From positions 2,542,001-2,606,000 of the forward strand of contig CALSTV010000001.1 in NCBI GenBank assembly GCA_943789365.1: 64,000 bases of DNA, given 5' to 3'. Of the stretch, positions 46,060-55,939 are shown in pieces. Position 1 is the first letter of the stretch. The number at the start of each line of letters is the position of its first letter. Origin of the DNA: an uncultured Flavobacteriaceae bacterium. GTDB lineage: Bacteria > Bacteroidota > Bacteroidia > Flavobacteriales > Flavobacteriaceae. Below the pieces are notes generated by a model. That model ran no database searches, was not told the origin of the DNA, and saw only the letters and a list, made by a program, of their open reading frames with translations. Made by a program: the position numbers and the translations under genes.

Positions 46060-46557
46060 TTACTTTCTAGTTTCGAGTTCAACCACTTCTAAGTTTTTTA
46101 TTTCTCCCTTGTCAATATGAAATCGCAACAAAGTTCTAACTTTGTGAAATCCGTGTTTGCCAACGGCTCCTGGGTTCATATGTAATAAATTCAATTTTTG
46201 ATCGTACTGCACTTTTAGTATATGCGAATGTCCACTAATAAATAATTTTGGAGGTTTTTTTGCAATGGCTTCTCGAATGCGTTGGTTGTACTTATTAGGA
46301 TATCCACCAATATGCGTCATCCATACCGAAACGCCTTCTAAAGTAAAATGCAAATCTAGAGGGTATTCTGCCCTTACGGTTTTGTCATCGATATTTCCAT
46401 ACACCGCGCGGAGTGGTGCAATAGCCTTTAGTTTGTCGGCAACTTTGATGTCGCCAATATCTCCAGCATGCCATACCTCATCAGCCAAAGCAACGTGTTT
46501 TAATATTTGGTCGTCTACATAGCTGTGACTGTCAGAAAGTAATACTATTTTTTTCAT
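46060..46557 (-). CDS. Metallophosphoesterase (YfcE/MJ0936 family)
   Basis: 165 residues with the calcineurin-like metal motifs in order: LLSDSHS (Asp9, His11), WHAGDIGD (Asp33), VYGNIDD, THIGGYP and ISGHSHI. A small phosphodiesterase; the natural substrate is unknown. Convergent with dnaG, 15 bp apart. Confidence 0.9.
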   Translation of the reverse strand: MKKIVLLSDSHSYVDDQILKHVALADEVWHAGDIGDIKVADKLKAIAPLRAVYGNIDDKTVRAEYPLDLHFTLEGVSVWMTHIGGYPNKYNQRIREAIAKKPPKLFISGHSHILKVQYDQKLNLLHMNPGAVGKHGFHKVRTLLRFHIDKGEIKNLEVVELETRK

Positions 46558-46593
46558 CTTGTGGGGTAGTTACAAAAGTTCAGATAGCTATTT

Positions 46594-48060
46594 CTATTCA
46601 GCTGATTCTTGGTATTTAAATGTCGGTTCTTTCGATTTTATTTCATTCAATACTTGCAGTGTATCTAGTCGTAAGCGTAATTGCAACCACTTTTTTAATT
46701 GGGTTTCTTGTTTGGTTTTGTTTGGAATGCTGTCGTGCCATTTTACATAAAACACAGGTATGGTATCAATCTTACTAAAATTTGTGGTAATCAAATTAGA
46801 AAAACTAATTTCTTTCAATCCGTCGTGGTTTATTTTTGCTTCTCTACTAATATTGATGAATGGGATTTCTCTTTGTTTTATCTTTTCTAAACTTCTTTCT
46901 AATGCTCTAATTTTAGTGTCTTTTTGAAGTATTGTTTCTTCTTTGGAGGCAATCAACTCTTGGTTTTTGACATACGAACTTTTAATCGTATTGATTTCGT
47001 CTAATAGTTTGGAAGTCTCTTCATCTTGATGAATTTCAAGCGTGCTTTGTGAAAGTCCATATTCTGGCATTTTCTTTTTCCATAAATCCAATTCCTTCTT
47101 TTTGATATTATGACCTAAAACAATCAATTTTACATTCCTGTTGGCAAAATCCACTTCCGTTTTTATAATACCTGCTCCGGTATTTTGTCTCAGTACTTCA
47201 ATATATTTTTCAGCATTTTGAACATATTGATTTTTCTTAAATAGTCCGTAGAATAAATAGATGCTAAAGCCAAAAATTATCAAGGCTACAGTAGAAGCAA
47301 TTTGAGAAATACGTTTTCTTTTGACCGAATTGATATAGCGTACCATGGGGAAATTCAAAAATTTCACCAGCATAAAAGTCGTCAATGCAATAAAAATAGC
47401 ATTGATAGTAAACAGAAACATAGCGCCCCAAAAGAAACTGAAATTCCATGTTGCCAATCCATATCCTGCCGTACAGAGCGGAGGCATCAATGCGGTGGCA
47501 ATGGCAACTCCTGCAATTGTAGTGGTGATTTCCTTATGTCGACTTAAGGCAATAATCAATGCAAAACCACCTGTAATGGCTATCAGTACGTCCCGTACAT
47601 CGGGTTGAGTTCTCGAAATGATTTCTGGTGTTTCTTCTTGAAACAAAGGAATGCTAAAGAAAATAAAAGAGGAGGTAAGACTCAGTCCAACCATAACTCC
47701 TAAATTCACCATAGAACGTTTTAAGGTGTCTATATCATTGATACCAATAGAAAGCCCTACACCTAAAATAGGTCCCATAAGAGGAGAGATAAGCATGGCT
47801 CCAATAACAACCGCTGTAGAACTTGTGTTTAGGCCAATAGAGGCAACCAGTATAGAGAAAATTAAAATCCAAGCCGTATGACTTTTTACCTGAATGCCGT
47901 CTTTTATCTTTTGAATGGTCTCTTTTTGGTCGGTGCCTTCACGAATATCTAATAGGTCGATAAGAAATGTTCTTACACTAGAAAGAAAAACGTTGTAGTT
48001 TTGTTTGATGCCTTCTTTTTGACCTTCGAGGTTTTCGTCTAAGTTCTCCTTATTTTCCAT
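46594..48060 (-). CDS. DUF389 membrane protein
   Basis: 488 residues. N-terminal soluble part, then the DUF389 core with SSTAVVIGAMLISPLMGPI and VGLSIG, VRDVLIAITGGFALI, ATALMPPLCTAGYGLA (about six helices), and a long cytoplasmic C-terminal part with a coiled coil (KIRALERSLEKIKQ). Function unknown; transport has been suggested for the family. Confidence 0.88.
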   Translation of the reverse strand: MENKENLDENLEGQKEGIKQNYNVFLSSVRTFLIDLLDIREGTDQKETIQKIKDGIQVKSHTAWILIFSILVASIGLNTSSTAVVIGAMLISPLMGPILGVGLSIGINDIDTLKRSMVNLGVMVGLSLTSSFIFFSIPLFQEETPEIISRTQPDVRDVLIAITGGFALIIALSRHKEITTTIAGVAIATALMPPLCTAGYGLATWNFSFFWGAMFLFTINAIFIALTTFMLVKFLNFPMVRYINSVKRKRISQIASTVALIIFGFSIYLFYGLFKKNQYVQNAEKYIEVLRQNTGAGIIKTEVDFANRNVKLIVLGHNIKKKELDLWKKKMPEYGLSQSTLEIHQDEETSKLLDEINTIKSSYVKNQELIASKEETILQKDTKIRALERSLEKIKQREIPFINISREAKINHDGLKEISFSNLITTNFSKIDTIPVFYVKWHDSIPNKTKQETQLKKWLQLRLRLDTLQVLNEIKSKEPTFKYQESAE

Positions 48061-48108
48061 TACATAGCACAGTTTAGTGATTGTTTGTGTATCCTAAGAT
48101 AGTAAAAA

Positions 48109-49185
48109 CTATTCGAAATCTGGACCAAAGGAATTTTTAGCTTCTGCGACAATTTGTTTGATGTCTTGTTCGTCTTCTTTAGGGCAGATTAGAAGTACGC
48201 CGTCTTTTTCTGCAACAATAAAGTTGGATAATCCTTGTATAACTACATGTTTGTGATTTTGTGTTTTCACGATGTTTCCAGTAGCTTTTTTATACAATGC
48301 TTTGCCGCCAATAGTAATGTTTTCTTCTGAAGTAGTTGCTTTTTTGTCGTATAGTGACCCCCAGGTTCCTAGGTCGTTCCAACCAAAGTCTACAGGTAAC
48401 ACCTTTACGTTGTTTGCCTTTTCAATCACACCAAAGTCGATAGAAATATTTTCTGCTTTTGCGTAGTTTTCGTCGATAAATGTTTTTTCAGAAACAGTGT
48501 TCCAATGATTGTTCCCTTTTTCAAACAAGGCATACATTTCTGGCAAGGCTGTGGCAAAAGCTTTGATAATGCTCTTAGCCGACCAAACAAATATTCCGGC
48601 ATTCCATAAATAATCGCCTTGTGCGATAAATTCTTTGGCTTTATCTAGGTTCGGTTTTTCTGTAAATTGAAGCACCTCTTTAATTTCGTTCGCTGCGTTG
48701 TTATGTTGAATATAACCATAGCCTGTATTTGGACTGTTGGGCTTAATTCCAAGCGTCATTAGTATGTCGTCTTGGCTGCAAGCATCAAAGGCTGTTTGAA
48801 TGTTTTTCAGGAATTCAGTTTCATCCTCTATCCAATGATCTGAAGGGGCAATGATAAGAACACCATCAGGATTTTGGTTGTGTATTTTTAAAGCAGTCGC
48901 CAAAATACAAGGTGCTGTATTTCGCATGGCTGGCTCCAGGAACAATTGTGTGTCGTCTACTTTGGGTAGCTGTTCCAATACCAAATCTCTATATTTTTGA
49001 TTGGTGGCAATAATCATGTTTTCGGCAGGAACTAAAGATTCAAGACGTTTAAAAGTCTTTTGAATTAATGAATCACCAGTACCTAGCATATCGTGAAATT
49101 GCTTAGGAGTTGTTGCCGTACTTATGGGCCAAAAGCGCGAACCAATTCCGCCGGCCATGATAACTGCATAGTTGTTTTTAATCAT
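48109..49185 (-). CDS. manC: Mannose-1-phosphate guanylyltransferase
   Basis: Makes GDP-mannose from mannose-1-phosphate and GTP. N-terminal GGIGSRFWPIS (12-22) with the usual Lys in PKQFHDML, IIAPSDHWI, FTEKPNLDKA, LWNAGIFVW and VDFGWNDLGTW. 358 residues: the transferase domain only, without the isomerase domain of bifunctional ManC. Starts 3 bp after the SprT-like gene, so they share a transcript. Supplies the substrate for the epimerase at 10143-11207. Confidence 0.94.
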   Translation of the reverse strand: MIKNNYAVIMAGGIGSRFWPISTATTPKQFHDMLGTGDSLIQKTFKRLESLVPAENMIIATNQKYRDLVLEQLPKVDDTQLFLEPAMRNTAPCILATALKIHNQNPDGVLIIAPSDHWIEDETEFLKNIQTAFDACSQDDILMTLGIKPNSPNTGYGYIQHNNAANEIKEVLQFTEKPNLDKAKEFIAQGDYLWNAGIFVWSAKSIIKAFATALPEMYALFEKGNNHWNTVSEKTFIDENYAKAENISIDFGVIEKANNVKVLPVDFGWNDLGTWGSLYDKKATTSEENITIGGKALYKKATGNIVKTQNHKHVVIQGLSNFIVAEKDGVLLICPKEDEQDIKQIVAEAKNSFGPDFE

Positions 49186-49188
49186 ATG

Positions 49189-49776
49189 TTAGGAGAGGAC
49201 AGATACCTCAGTGTTTTGGTTTATTAAGTATTTTTTTTGAGTAGCAATTTCTAAACATAAGAAACGCGTTCTCTTTTTTTCTAGCAAGGTAAATTTTCGG
49301 TTTTTAAGATAAAATTCGCTGCCGAATGATAGTTCAAAGATATAATTTTTATCCGAATCTAAATCGTCTTGTTTTAGGGCCAAGGAAAGTTTTGGGTCAC
49401 TATCTGTACTTGCCTTTGGGTTTCGTAAATACTGTGCTAAATGTGGTAAGATCGTATTTGGATAAATTGCTGGACGAACAAAGGGAAGCATCAATTCTCT
49501 AAATGTGTTTTTCCAAGCAGTACCATGTGGTTGTACACGCCCATATAGTTTGTAGGTTTTATAGTGCGCAATTTCGTGCACCAAAGTTAAGAGAAACTGA
49601 TGTGGATTTAGATTTTCGTTGATGGTGATTTGGTAAGTACCGTTTTTCAACCTTCTAAAATCTCCATGTTTTGTAGCTCTTTGCTTGGTTATTTTAACCG
49701 TAAAATCTCCTGCATTGAGATACGAGTGAATTTGGGCACGTGCCTGTTCGGGAATGTAATTGTCTAGCGCTTCCAA
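49189..49776 (-). CDS. SprT-like zinc metalloprotease domain protein
   Basis: 195 residues. HEIAH (His67, Glu68, His71) in TLVHEIAHYKTY with the downstream GTAWKNTFRELMLPF, which is the SprT-like layout. The C-terminal zinc ribbon is reduced: one Cys in TRFLCLEIATQKKY. Spartan-type proteases act on DNA-protein crosslinks; whether this one does is unknown. Between an SDR and manC, 18 and 3 bp away. Confidence 0.85.
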   Translation of the reverse strand: MEALDNYIPEQARAQIHSYLNAGDFTVKITKQRATKHGDFRRLKNGTYQITINENLNPHQFLLTLVHEIAHYKTYKLYGRVQPHGTAWKNTFRELMLPFVRPAIYPNTILPHLAQYLRNPKASTDSDPKLSLALKQDDLDSDKNYIFELSFGSEFYLKNRKFTLLEKKRTRFLCLEIATQKKYLINQNTEVSVLS

Positions 49777-49794
49777 TAGTAACGGCTTCTTTTA

Positions 49795-50475
49795 TTAGGG
49801 AGTAGTACTCGATACTTGCAGTACCTTTCCATTGTAAAATTTGTTTCCAGAAGTGGCAAAATCATAAATGTATGCTGCCATTTCAGATGGAACCAAAGGC
49901 GCTTTGTAATCTGGGAACGCTTCCGCAAGCATTTCTGTTTGCACCGCGCCAATGGCAAGCACGTTAAATGCAATGCCACGTTCTCTATATTCTTCTGCAA
50001 GTAATTCGGTCAAAGTAATCAATGCTCCTTTGGAAGAACTGTAAGCTGATAGTCCAGCAAATTTCACGCTTCCTTGAATGCCTCCCATACTGCTGATGTT
50101 TACCACATGACTGTTTTGTTTCATATAAGGAAGTACAGTTTTGGTCAGCTCAGCCACAGCAAATACATTTACTTTATATACCTGTAAAAAATCGTCTGTA
50201 GTGGTTTGTTCAAAAGGTTTGTTAACGATGGTTCCTGCGTTGTTTATAAGGATATCGACCTGTTTCCAGTTTGTTTTGATATAAGAGCTTATAAGTGCTA
50301 GTCCGTTCGTTTGTGTAATGTCTACAGCAAGTGTCTTGATATTTGGATGGTCGATACTTCGAAGCGGTTTTTCATTTCTTGAAATCGCTAGTACTTGACA
50401 GTTGTTGTTTGCAAATAGTTGTGCCAATTCGAAACCTATACCTCTACTGGTACCCGTAATAATGATGTTTTTCAT
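49795..50475 (-). CDS. Short-chain dehydrogenase/reductase
   Basis: 226 residues, classical SDR. NAD(P) motif TGTSRGIG (7-14), NNAG, catalytic Ser in NISSMGG and YSSSKGA (Tyr, Lys). Substrate unknown. Head of an SDR-sprT-manC run on the minus strand. Confidence 0.92.
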   Translation of the reverse strand: MKNIIITGTSRGIGFELAQLFANNNCQVLAISRNEKPLRSIDHPNIKTLAVDITQTNGLALISSYIKTNWKQVDILINNAGTIVNKPFEQTTTDDFLQVYKVNVFAVAELTKTVLPYMKQNSHVVNISSMGGIQGSVKFAGLSAYSSSKGALITLTELLAEEYRERGIAFNVLAIGAVQTEMLAEAFPDYKAPLVPSEMAAYIYDFATSGNKFYNGKVLQVSSTTP

Positions 50476-50507
50476 ATAAAATGCTGTTGTGTTATTTTGA
50501 GAAGTGA

Positions 50508-52010
50508 CTAATTGGTCTCTTCTTCAGGAACTTCAAATATGATGTGTTGGTAGGCTCCCAAATCTGGAGCTGTGGTTCTGTCTACCTCGGAAATATCGAG
50601 TGGTGTTTTTTGAGCACTGGAAATAGCACCTAGGTTGATTACTTCACTATCTTCTCCAATTTGAAAATCGTTCAGCCCATTGTCCCTATAGTCTAGTTCC
50701 ACATTTAAAACTGGGTTTGTGTATAGATTTGTGTCTGTAAAGTCATATAATGGGTCTTCTGAGTCTCCAGTAAATTTAAACATACAGTTTTGAAAGAAGT
50801 AGTCAAAGGTGTCTGTTTCGTTTTTTTCTAGTGAAAGTTCTTGCGAGCTACTTCCGTCCACAATACTGTTTGCAAAAGTTGCCGACAGATGTTTTGGTGT
50901 TTCTAAATCCGACAAAAATCCTTCCGTATTGCTTAGGTATACTGTGCTATTTCTCCGAACACTCTGCGACCAATAGTTGGCAAAGGTTGTATGGTTAAAA
51001 TCATAAGTACCTCCGTTAGTAAGTGCCAGTGATGCTATTCGACTGTTTCCAAGGACAATATTTTCTGCAATTATTTCAGATTCATTTGCCAGAAGTGCGT
51101 ATTCAGAACTGTTATAGATTTCGGTGTTTTTAAGTGTTAGTTTGGGACTTGTTGTGGTGAGTGAGTCACAAAATATTCCGACCGTACCATTTCTAATACT
51201 CACGTGGTTTATGCTGTGCTGATTGCTCTCCTCATGCAGCCAAATGGCATCCCATTGCCCAGGAGTTTCACTAAACTCAGGTTCGAGTCGGTCACCTTCT
51301 ATGAATACTTTTTCTTCGAGCGTTCCATTGATGTTTAGCGTGGCGTTTTTATCGATAAATAAAGCTGATTTGTTATGGAAATACAGTTTTGCTCCTGCAT
51401 CTATAGTTAAAGTACTTCCTTCAGGGACACCGCAATATCCATAAATAACATAAGGTTTTTCATTGGTGAAATTCAATTCTTCAGGTGCTAGATATCGAAC
51501 GGCTCTTTTTCTTTTGTCTTCCAAAAAATAAGGAATGATAGAATCGGTACTCGTTTCATTTGTATAGATAAATTCGGCATCTTGTACCAAGGTTACAAGT
51601 TTTACGTCTTGCAGTTTGTCTCCTGAATCAAACACAATAGAATCTGTATAAAGTGGGCTTGTTGCTCTTGAATGGTCTATAGTGGTTTCGATGAATATAT
51701 ATAAGCTGTCTTTTCCGCGAAGTGCAACATTTTCAAAAGAGGATCCTGGTACACCATCGACATTCAGCCTGTAAAAAGAGTTGACTCTTCCCAGGTTAAT
51801 GGATGGGATGTGGATGTCGTCTGAACTGCGATTGTATACTTTTAAGACATAGGTGCTACTGCTGATATTTGTAAAAACGGTGTCTAAAAAGACAGTGTCT
51901 CTAGAGAAACTTAGATTGCCAGTACTAGGAATAGTTGAAAAGTCTTTTCTACAAGAAAATGAAAGCAGAAGTAAGAGAATAATAATGCCTGAAGTAAGAT
52001 GACTTTTCAT
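50508..52010 (-). CDS. Beta-helix lipoprotein
   Basis: 500 residues. Lipobox at LLLSFSC (Cys20). Middle part has repeated short strands with Asn/Ser turns (LTLKNTEIYNSSEYALLAN, ESEIIAENIVLGNSRIASL, YWSQSVRRNSTVYLSNTEG), typical of right-handed parallel beta-helices, and ends in an acidic tail (EVPEEETN). Probably a surface lipoprotein; ligand unknown. Confidence 0.75.
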   Translation of the reverse strand: MKSHLTSGIIILLLLLSFSCRKDFSTIPSTGNLSFSRDTVFLDTVFTNISSSTYVLKVYNRSSDDIHIPSINLGRVNSFYRLNVDGVPGSSFENVALRGKDSLYIFIETTIDHSRATSPLYTDSIVFDSGDKLQDVKLVTLVQDAEFIYTNETSTDSIIPYFLEDKRKRAVRYLAPEELNFTNEKPYVIYGYCGVPEGSTLTIDAGAKLYFHNKSALFIDKNATLNINGTLEEKVFIEGDRLEPEFSETPGQWDAIWLHEESNQHSINHVSIRNGTVGIFCDSLTTTSPKLTLKNTEIYNSSEYALLANESEIIAENIVLGNSRIASLALTNGGTYDFNHTTFANYWSQSVRRNSTVYLSNTEGFLSDLETPKHLSATFANSIVDGSSSQELSLEKNETDTFDYFFQNCMFKFTGDSEDPLYDFTDTNLYTNPVLNVELDYRDNGLNDFQIGEDSEVINLGAISSAQKTPLDISEVDRTTAPDLGAYQHIIFEVPEEETN

Positions 52011-52100
52011 TAAAAATATTTTTGTAAATATACACTATTTGTTTCGTTTGATAGGTACGTTTATAAGGTGAAACAGTTGGTTTGTTGGGGCGAAAAAAGG

Positions 52101-53129
52101 TTATTTTTTCTTCAGTTTGATTTCAAAAGTTTTGTTCCAATTTTTTCCTGTAACAAATAAGCGGTCATTTTCGGCGTCATAGGCAATACCATTGAGTACA
52201 TGATCACCAGTAGTTTTAACGCCTTTTATTTTTTCTTTAAGGCTGTTGAGGTTTACCACACCTTCAATGGTTCCGTTTTTTGCATTGATAATGATAATGG
52301 TGTTTTTCTGCCAGATATTGGCATAAATTTTTCCATCTATATATTCAATTTCATTCAGACTTTCAGCTTTTCTTTTATTGGTGTATGCCTCAATATAATG
52401 AGTTTCTTCTAGGGTTTCTGGATCTAAAAACCACAGGCGCTCTGTACCATCCGATTTTATGAGTTCCTTGGCGTTATGCGTAAGTCCCCATCCTTCTTTC
52501 GAGTTTCCATATTGAAAAGAGGATAGTTGTTCAAAGGTATTTGCATCATAAACGAAACCAATTCCCGCTTGCCAGGTGAGTTGGTAGAGTTTGTTGTTAA
52601 ACAGCGTAATACCTTCCCCAAAATATTTTGAGTCGAGTTCTTTAATTTGAAGGACTTCTCCTGTTTTAATATTTGTTTTACGTATAGAAGAAGCACCTCT
52701 TTGTCCAGTACTTTCGTATAGATACCCATCTTTATACTCTAAACCTTGGGTAAAGGCATTTGCGTCATGTGGAAAACTATTTACAATTTCATAACTGTAA
52801 ATTGAAGGACGCTGGTCTGCCAAAAAGTAGATGCTGTTGTTTAATTTTTTTGTCCCTCCTTCATAATACAATAGGGCACTCAAAGTGTGAATTCCTAAAA
52901 CCTGATCTTGAATAGAAATTGTATTGGTAAGTTCGCTGCTTATCTGTTTGCCATCGAGGTAAAACTTAACTGAATCAATTGTTTTGCCATTGATTTCAGA
53001 TACCGAAAAAGAAAGTTCTTTGTCTATGTTTATTTTTTGTGGACTGTTGAGTTTGAATTCAATATCTTCTTTACATCCAATAAAGATTAGGCTTAGGGTG
53101 AAAAATAAGGCTGAAATTTTAGCTGACAT
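52101..53129 (-). CDS. Glutaminyl-peptide cyclotransferase (lipoprotein)
   Basis: 342 residues. Lipobox near FIGCKED (Cys19), a short Ig-like N-terminal domain, then the plant-type glutamine cyclotransferase five-bladed propeller with FPHDANAFTQGLEY, YESTGQRGASSI, FGEGITLFNNKLYQLTW and GVKTTGDHVLNGIAYD. It would cyclise N-terminal Gln of exported proteins to pyroglutamate, a modification common on T9SS cargo of this phylum. Confidence 0.92.
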   Translation of the reverse strand: MSAKISALFFTLSLIFIGCKEDIEFKLNSPQKINIDKELSFSVSEINGKTIDSVKFYLDGKQISSELTNTISIQDQVLGIHTLSALLYYEGGTKKLNNSIYFLADQRPSIYSYEIVNSFPHDANAFTQGLEYKDGYLYESTGQRGASSIRKTNIKTGEVLQIKELDSKYFGEGITLFNNKLYQLTWQAGIGFVYDANTFEQLSSFQYGNSKEGWGLTHNAKELIKSDGTERLWFLDPETLEETHYIEAYTNKRKAESLNEIEYIDGKIYANIWQKNTIIIINAKNGTIEGVVNLNSLKEKIKGVKTTGDHVLNGIAYDAENDRLFVTGKNWNKTFEIKLKKK

Positions 53130-53254
53130 TTGTTAAATTTTGCTGATTAAAACTCTTTAGAGCAAATAAAACAATTTATTTGTTTGAAATCTAAAAAATA
53201 TCGTTAAATTTGCAGTCTCAAAAATAAGAATTAAAGTTATTAAAATAGAATAAG

Positions 53255-53506
53255 ATGAAAAAAGGTATACATCCAGAAAACTATAGAATGGTTGCTTTTA
53301 AAGATATGTCAAACAACGATGTATTTTTAACGCGTTCTACTGCAAATACAAAAGAAACTTTAGATGTTGATGGTGTTGAGTATCCATTGATCAAATTGGA
53401 GATCTCTAGAACATCTCACCCTTTTTACACTGGGAAATCTAAATTGGTTGATACTGCTGGACGTATCGATAAATTTAAGACAAAATACGCAAAATTCAAG
53501 AAGTAA
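53255..53506 (+). CDS. rpmE2: 50S ribosomal protein L31, type B
   Basis: 83 residues with [19 protein letters not shown] and [19 protein letters not shown]. No CxxC zinc motif, so it is the zinc-free paralogue type. Monocistronic with its own terminator. Confidence 0.96.
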   Translation: MKKGIHPENYRMVAFKDMSNNDVFLTRSTANTKETLDVDGVEYPLIKLEISRTSHPFYTGKSKLVDTAGRIDKFKTKYAKFKK

Positions 53507-53530
53507 GCTTCTGAGTTTTTACAATTTCAA

Positions 53531-53563
53531 AAATCCTATCAATTATTTGGTAGGATTTTTTTT
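53531..53563 (+). terminator. Terminator of rpmE2
   Basis: 12-bp stem (53531-53542 with 53547-53558, one G-T pair), 4-nt loop, T-run. Confidence 0.88.
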
Positions 53564-53580
53564 GTTTAGGGGAACGGCCG

Positions 53581-53635
53581 CCAGCCGTCAGCCACCAGCC
53601 GTCAGCCACCAGCCGTCAGCCACCATCCGACAGCC
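53581..53635. repeat. 14-bp tandem repeat (two heptamers)
   Basis: Three perfect CCAGCCGTCAGCCA units and one diverged unit. On the other strand it reads as GGCTGAC and GGCTGGT heptamers, close to the GGCTAAC repeat at 24516. Then a GC-rich stretch with CGCTAAAGCTTC twice (53640 and 53662). Confidence 0.9.
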
Positions 53636-53752
53636 TCTTGCGCTAAAGCTTCAGGCACCTCCGCTAAAGCTTCGGCGTCAGCGTACGACGGAGCACCACC
53701 AGTAATCGGTTTAGCTTTATATAGTAAATAAGTACAGCTTTCTATAGTACGT

Positions 53753-55939
53753 TTATAACACCAACAATCCGGATTCTTTAAGTTGTTTCATAGGTTTTGA
53801 GTACCAAAAGAGTTCGAAGTTTTCGAATTTTGATTCGAAGTCTTTTTTTAGAGCTGCAAAAGTATAACTTGGCTGATTCTCTATTTTTAATTTTTCCAAC
53901 TGTTCTGCAATCCAAAGGCCTTGTGCTTCTTCAAATACAATTTCCGAGATGTAGGTTTTGGCATGTAATTCCAACTTTAGTTGTTTCCAACGCTGATTTC
54001 TTTTGGTTTTTGTATACGTATTCGTAATAGGAGTTGTACCCAACCATAATATTTTGGAATTGGGTTTTGTTTTTGTCAAGTTAGGATCTTTCAGGCAATT
54101 CTGAATAAAGTTTGGAGCAATGCTTGATTTTGGAATTTTGAAATCAAACCATTCATTTAAAGGCAGGTCAAAACCGAGGCCATGCATGAAGTTATACAAG
54201 GATTTTTTCAGCCCTTCACTAAATTTAGTGTGATTAATTCCTGTTTTGTCTTTAAAAGCAACATCATTATCCGCAAAACGGATGTCGTTATATAGAGGAG
54301 TAATGCCATAGGCTTCTGGGTTTTTACCAATAGGACTGTGGGTAGTCAATGAAAACTGATGCCAAAAGCCAGATTGGATGGTGCCAATCTCAAACAACTG
54401 TCGCACCATTTCTAAGCTATCTATGGTTTCTTGAACTGTCTGGGTTGGATACCCATACATTAAATAGGAGTGTACCAAAATACCTGCCTGTGTAAAATAA
54501 TCGGTGACCTGTGCCACCTGTTGTACAGTAACGCCTTTATCTATCAATTGTAGCAGACGGTCTGAGGCGACTTCCAATCCGCCAGAAACCGCAATACAAC
54601 CAGATGCTTTTAGGAGGGTACAAAGGTCTTTGGTAAAACTTTTTTCAAAGCGAATATTCGTCCACCAAGTCACAGATAATTTTCGTTTTAAAATCTCAAT
54701 GGCTAGCGCTTTCATCAATGCAGGTGGTGCAGCTTCGTCTACAAAATGAAATCCTGTATCTCCTGTTTGAGCAATGAGCCGCTCCATTCTGTCGACTAAA
54801 GTTTTGGCGGCAATAGGTTCATAGAGTTTTATGTAGTCTAGAGAAACGTCGCAAAAAGAACATTTCGCCCAATAACAGCCATGCGCCATAGTTAGTTTAT
54901 TCCATCTGCCGTCACTCCAAAGGCTGTGCATGGGGTTGGCAACCTCTATAACAGATATGTATTTGTCTAGCAATAAGTCGGAATAATCGGGTGTGCCAAT
55001 CTCAGCTTGTTTGTAATCAGGTCTACTGCTACTATTGTCATAGCTTACTTTTTTATCTGCTAGCAAAAAGGTGCGTTTAAAACCGGCTATTTTGTTTTGT
55101 TGTAGGTTTTCGTAGAGCAATTCTATAGGCAATTCGCCATCGTCTAGGGTGATGTAATCGAAAAACTCAAATACGCGCGTGTCTGATAGCGATCGCAATT
55201 CAGTATTGGGAAATCCACCTCCCATGGCTATTTTTATTTGTGGGTTTTGTTGTTTGATGGCTTGTGCACAACGAAAAGCACTGTATAGATTTCCGGGAAA
55301 AGGCACTGAGAAACAAACTAATTTAGGGGCTAGCTCCTTTAGTTTTTTGTTTAGTATTTCCAAACTAATGTTGTCTATATAGCTTGGTTCGCCCTGTAGG
55401 TGTTGGTACAGTTCATCAAAAGAATTGGCACTTTGTCCCAAACTTTCGGCATACCTGCTAAATCCGAAATTGGGGTCTATGCATTCCACAATAAAATCTG
55501 AAATATCTTCGAGGTACAGCGTTGCCAAATGCTTCGCCTTGTCTTGTTGTCCCATACTTCCAAAGGCCCATTCTAAGTCGTCTACTTGCAAAAACCGATT
55601 TGCTTGTGGTAGGAAGTCTTCGGTGCAAATGGCACGTGCAAGCGTTTGGTTTTTGCCTTGTAAAAAACGAATTACAGTTTCAATGGTACTGAGGTAACTT
55701 TCTTTTAAAGCATAGATACGTTGGCAATTCTCGGAAAGGATAGCAAGGTTCGGAGCGGCTGCTTTAAAGATGTTTTGCAAACCTGCTTTTGAAAACAATT
55801 TCAACAGTACTTCAATACCCAAATCCATTTGATACGAAGCAACTCCCTTGGTATTTAAAAACCCTTTTAAATAGGCAGTTGCAGGGTAAGGGGTATTGAG
55901 CTGGGTAAACGGAGGGGTGATAAGCAGGATGTCTTTCAA
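53753..55939 (-). CDS. B12-binding-domain radical SAM protein
   Basis: 728 residues. N-terminal B12-binding-like Rossmann part (LLITPPFTQLNTPYPATAYL, LAPKLVCFSVPFPGNLYSA, KIAMGGGFPN), then a radical SAM barrel. The cluster motif is CYWAKCSFC, i.e. CX4CX2C rather than CX3CX2C; similar CYWGKC variants occur in other B12-type radical SAM proteins. C-terminal part is unclassified. Substrate unknown. Its 5' 242 bp recur at 56939-57180, and about 180 bp of it, in diverged form, near 60885-61067. Divergent from the Sel1-repeat gene over a 344-bp gap. Confidence 0.85.
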   Translation of the reverse strand: MKDILLITPPFTQLNTPYPATAYLKGFLNTKGVASYQMDLGIEVLLKLFSKAGLQNIFKAAAPNLAILSENCQRIYALKESYLSTIETVIRFLQGKNQTLARAICTEDFLPQANRFLQVDDLEWAFGSMGQQDKAKHLATLYLEDISDFIVECIDPNFGFSRYAESLGQSANSFDELYQHLQGEPSYIDNISLEILNKKLKELAPKLVCFSVPFPGNLYSAFRCAQAIKQQNPQIKIAMGGGFPNTELRSLSDTRVFEFFDYITLDDGELPIELLYENLQQNKIAGFKRTFLLADKKVSYDNSSSRPDYKQAEIGTPDYSDLLLDKYISVIEVANPMHSLWSDGRWNKLTMAHGCYWAKCSFCDVSLDYIKLYEPIAAKTLVDRMERLIAQTGDTGFHFVDEAAPPALMKALAIEILKRKLSVTWWTNIRFEKSFTKDLCTLLKASGCIAVSGGLEVASDRLLQLIDKGVTVQQVAQVTDYFTQAGILVHSYLMYGYPTQTVQETIDSLEMVRQLFEIGTIQSGFWHQFSLTTHSPIGKNPEAYGITPLYNDIRFADNDVAFKDKTGINHTKFSEGLKKSLYNFMHGLGFDLPLNEWFDFKIPKSSIAPNFIQNCLKDPNLTKTKPNSKILWLGTTPITNTYTKTKRNQRWKQLKLELHAKTYISEIVFEEAQGLWIAEQLEKLKIENQPSYTFAALKKDFESKFENFELFWYSKPMKQLKESGLLVL

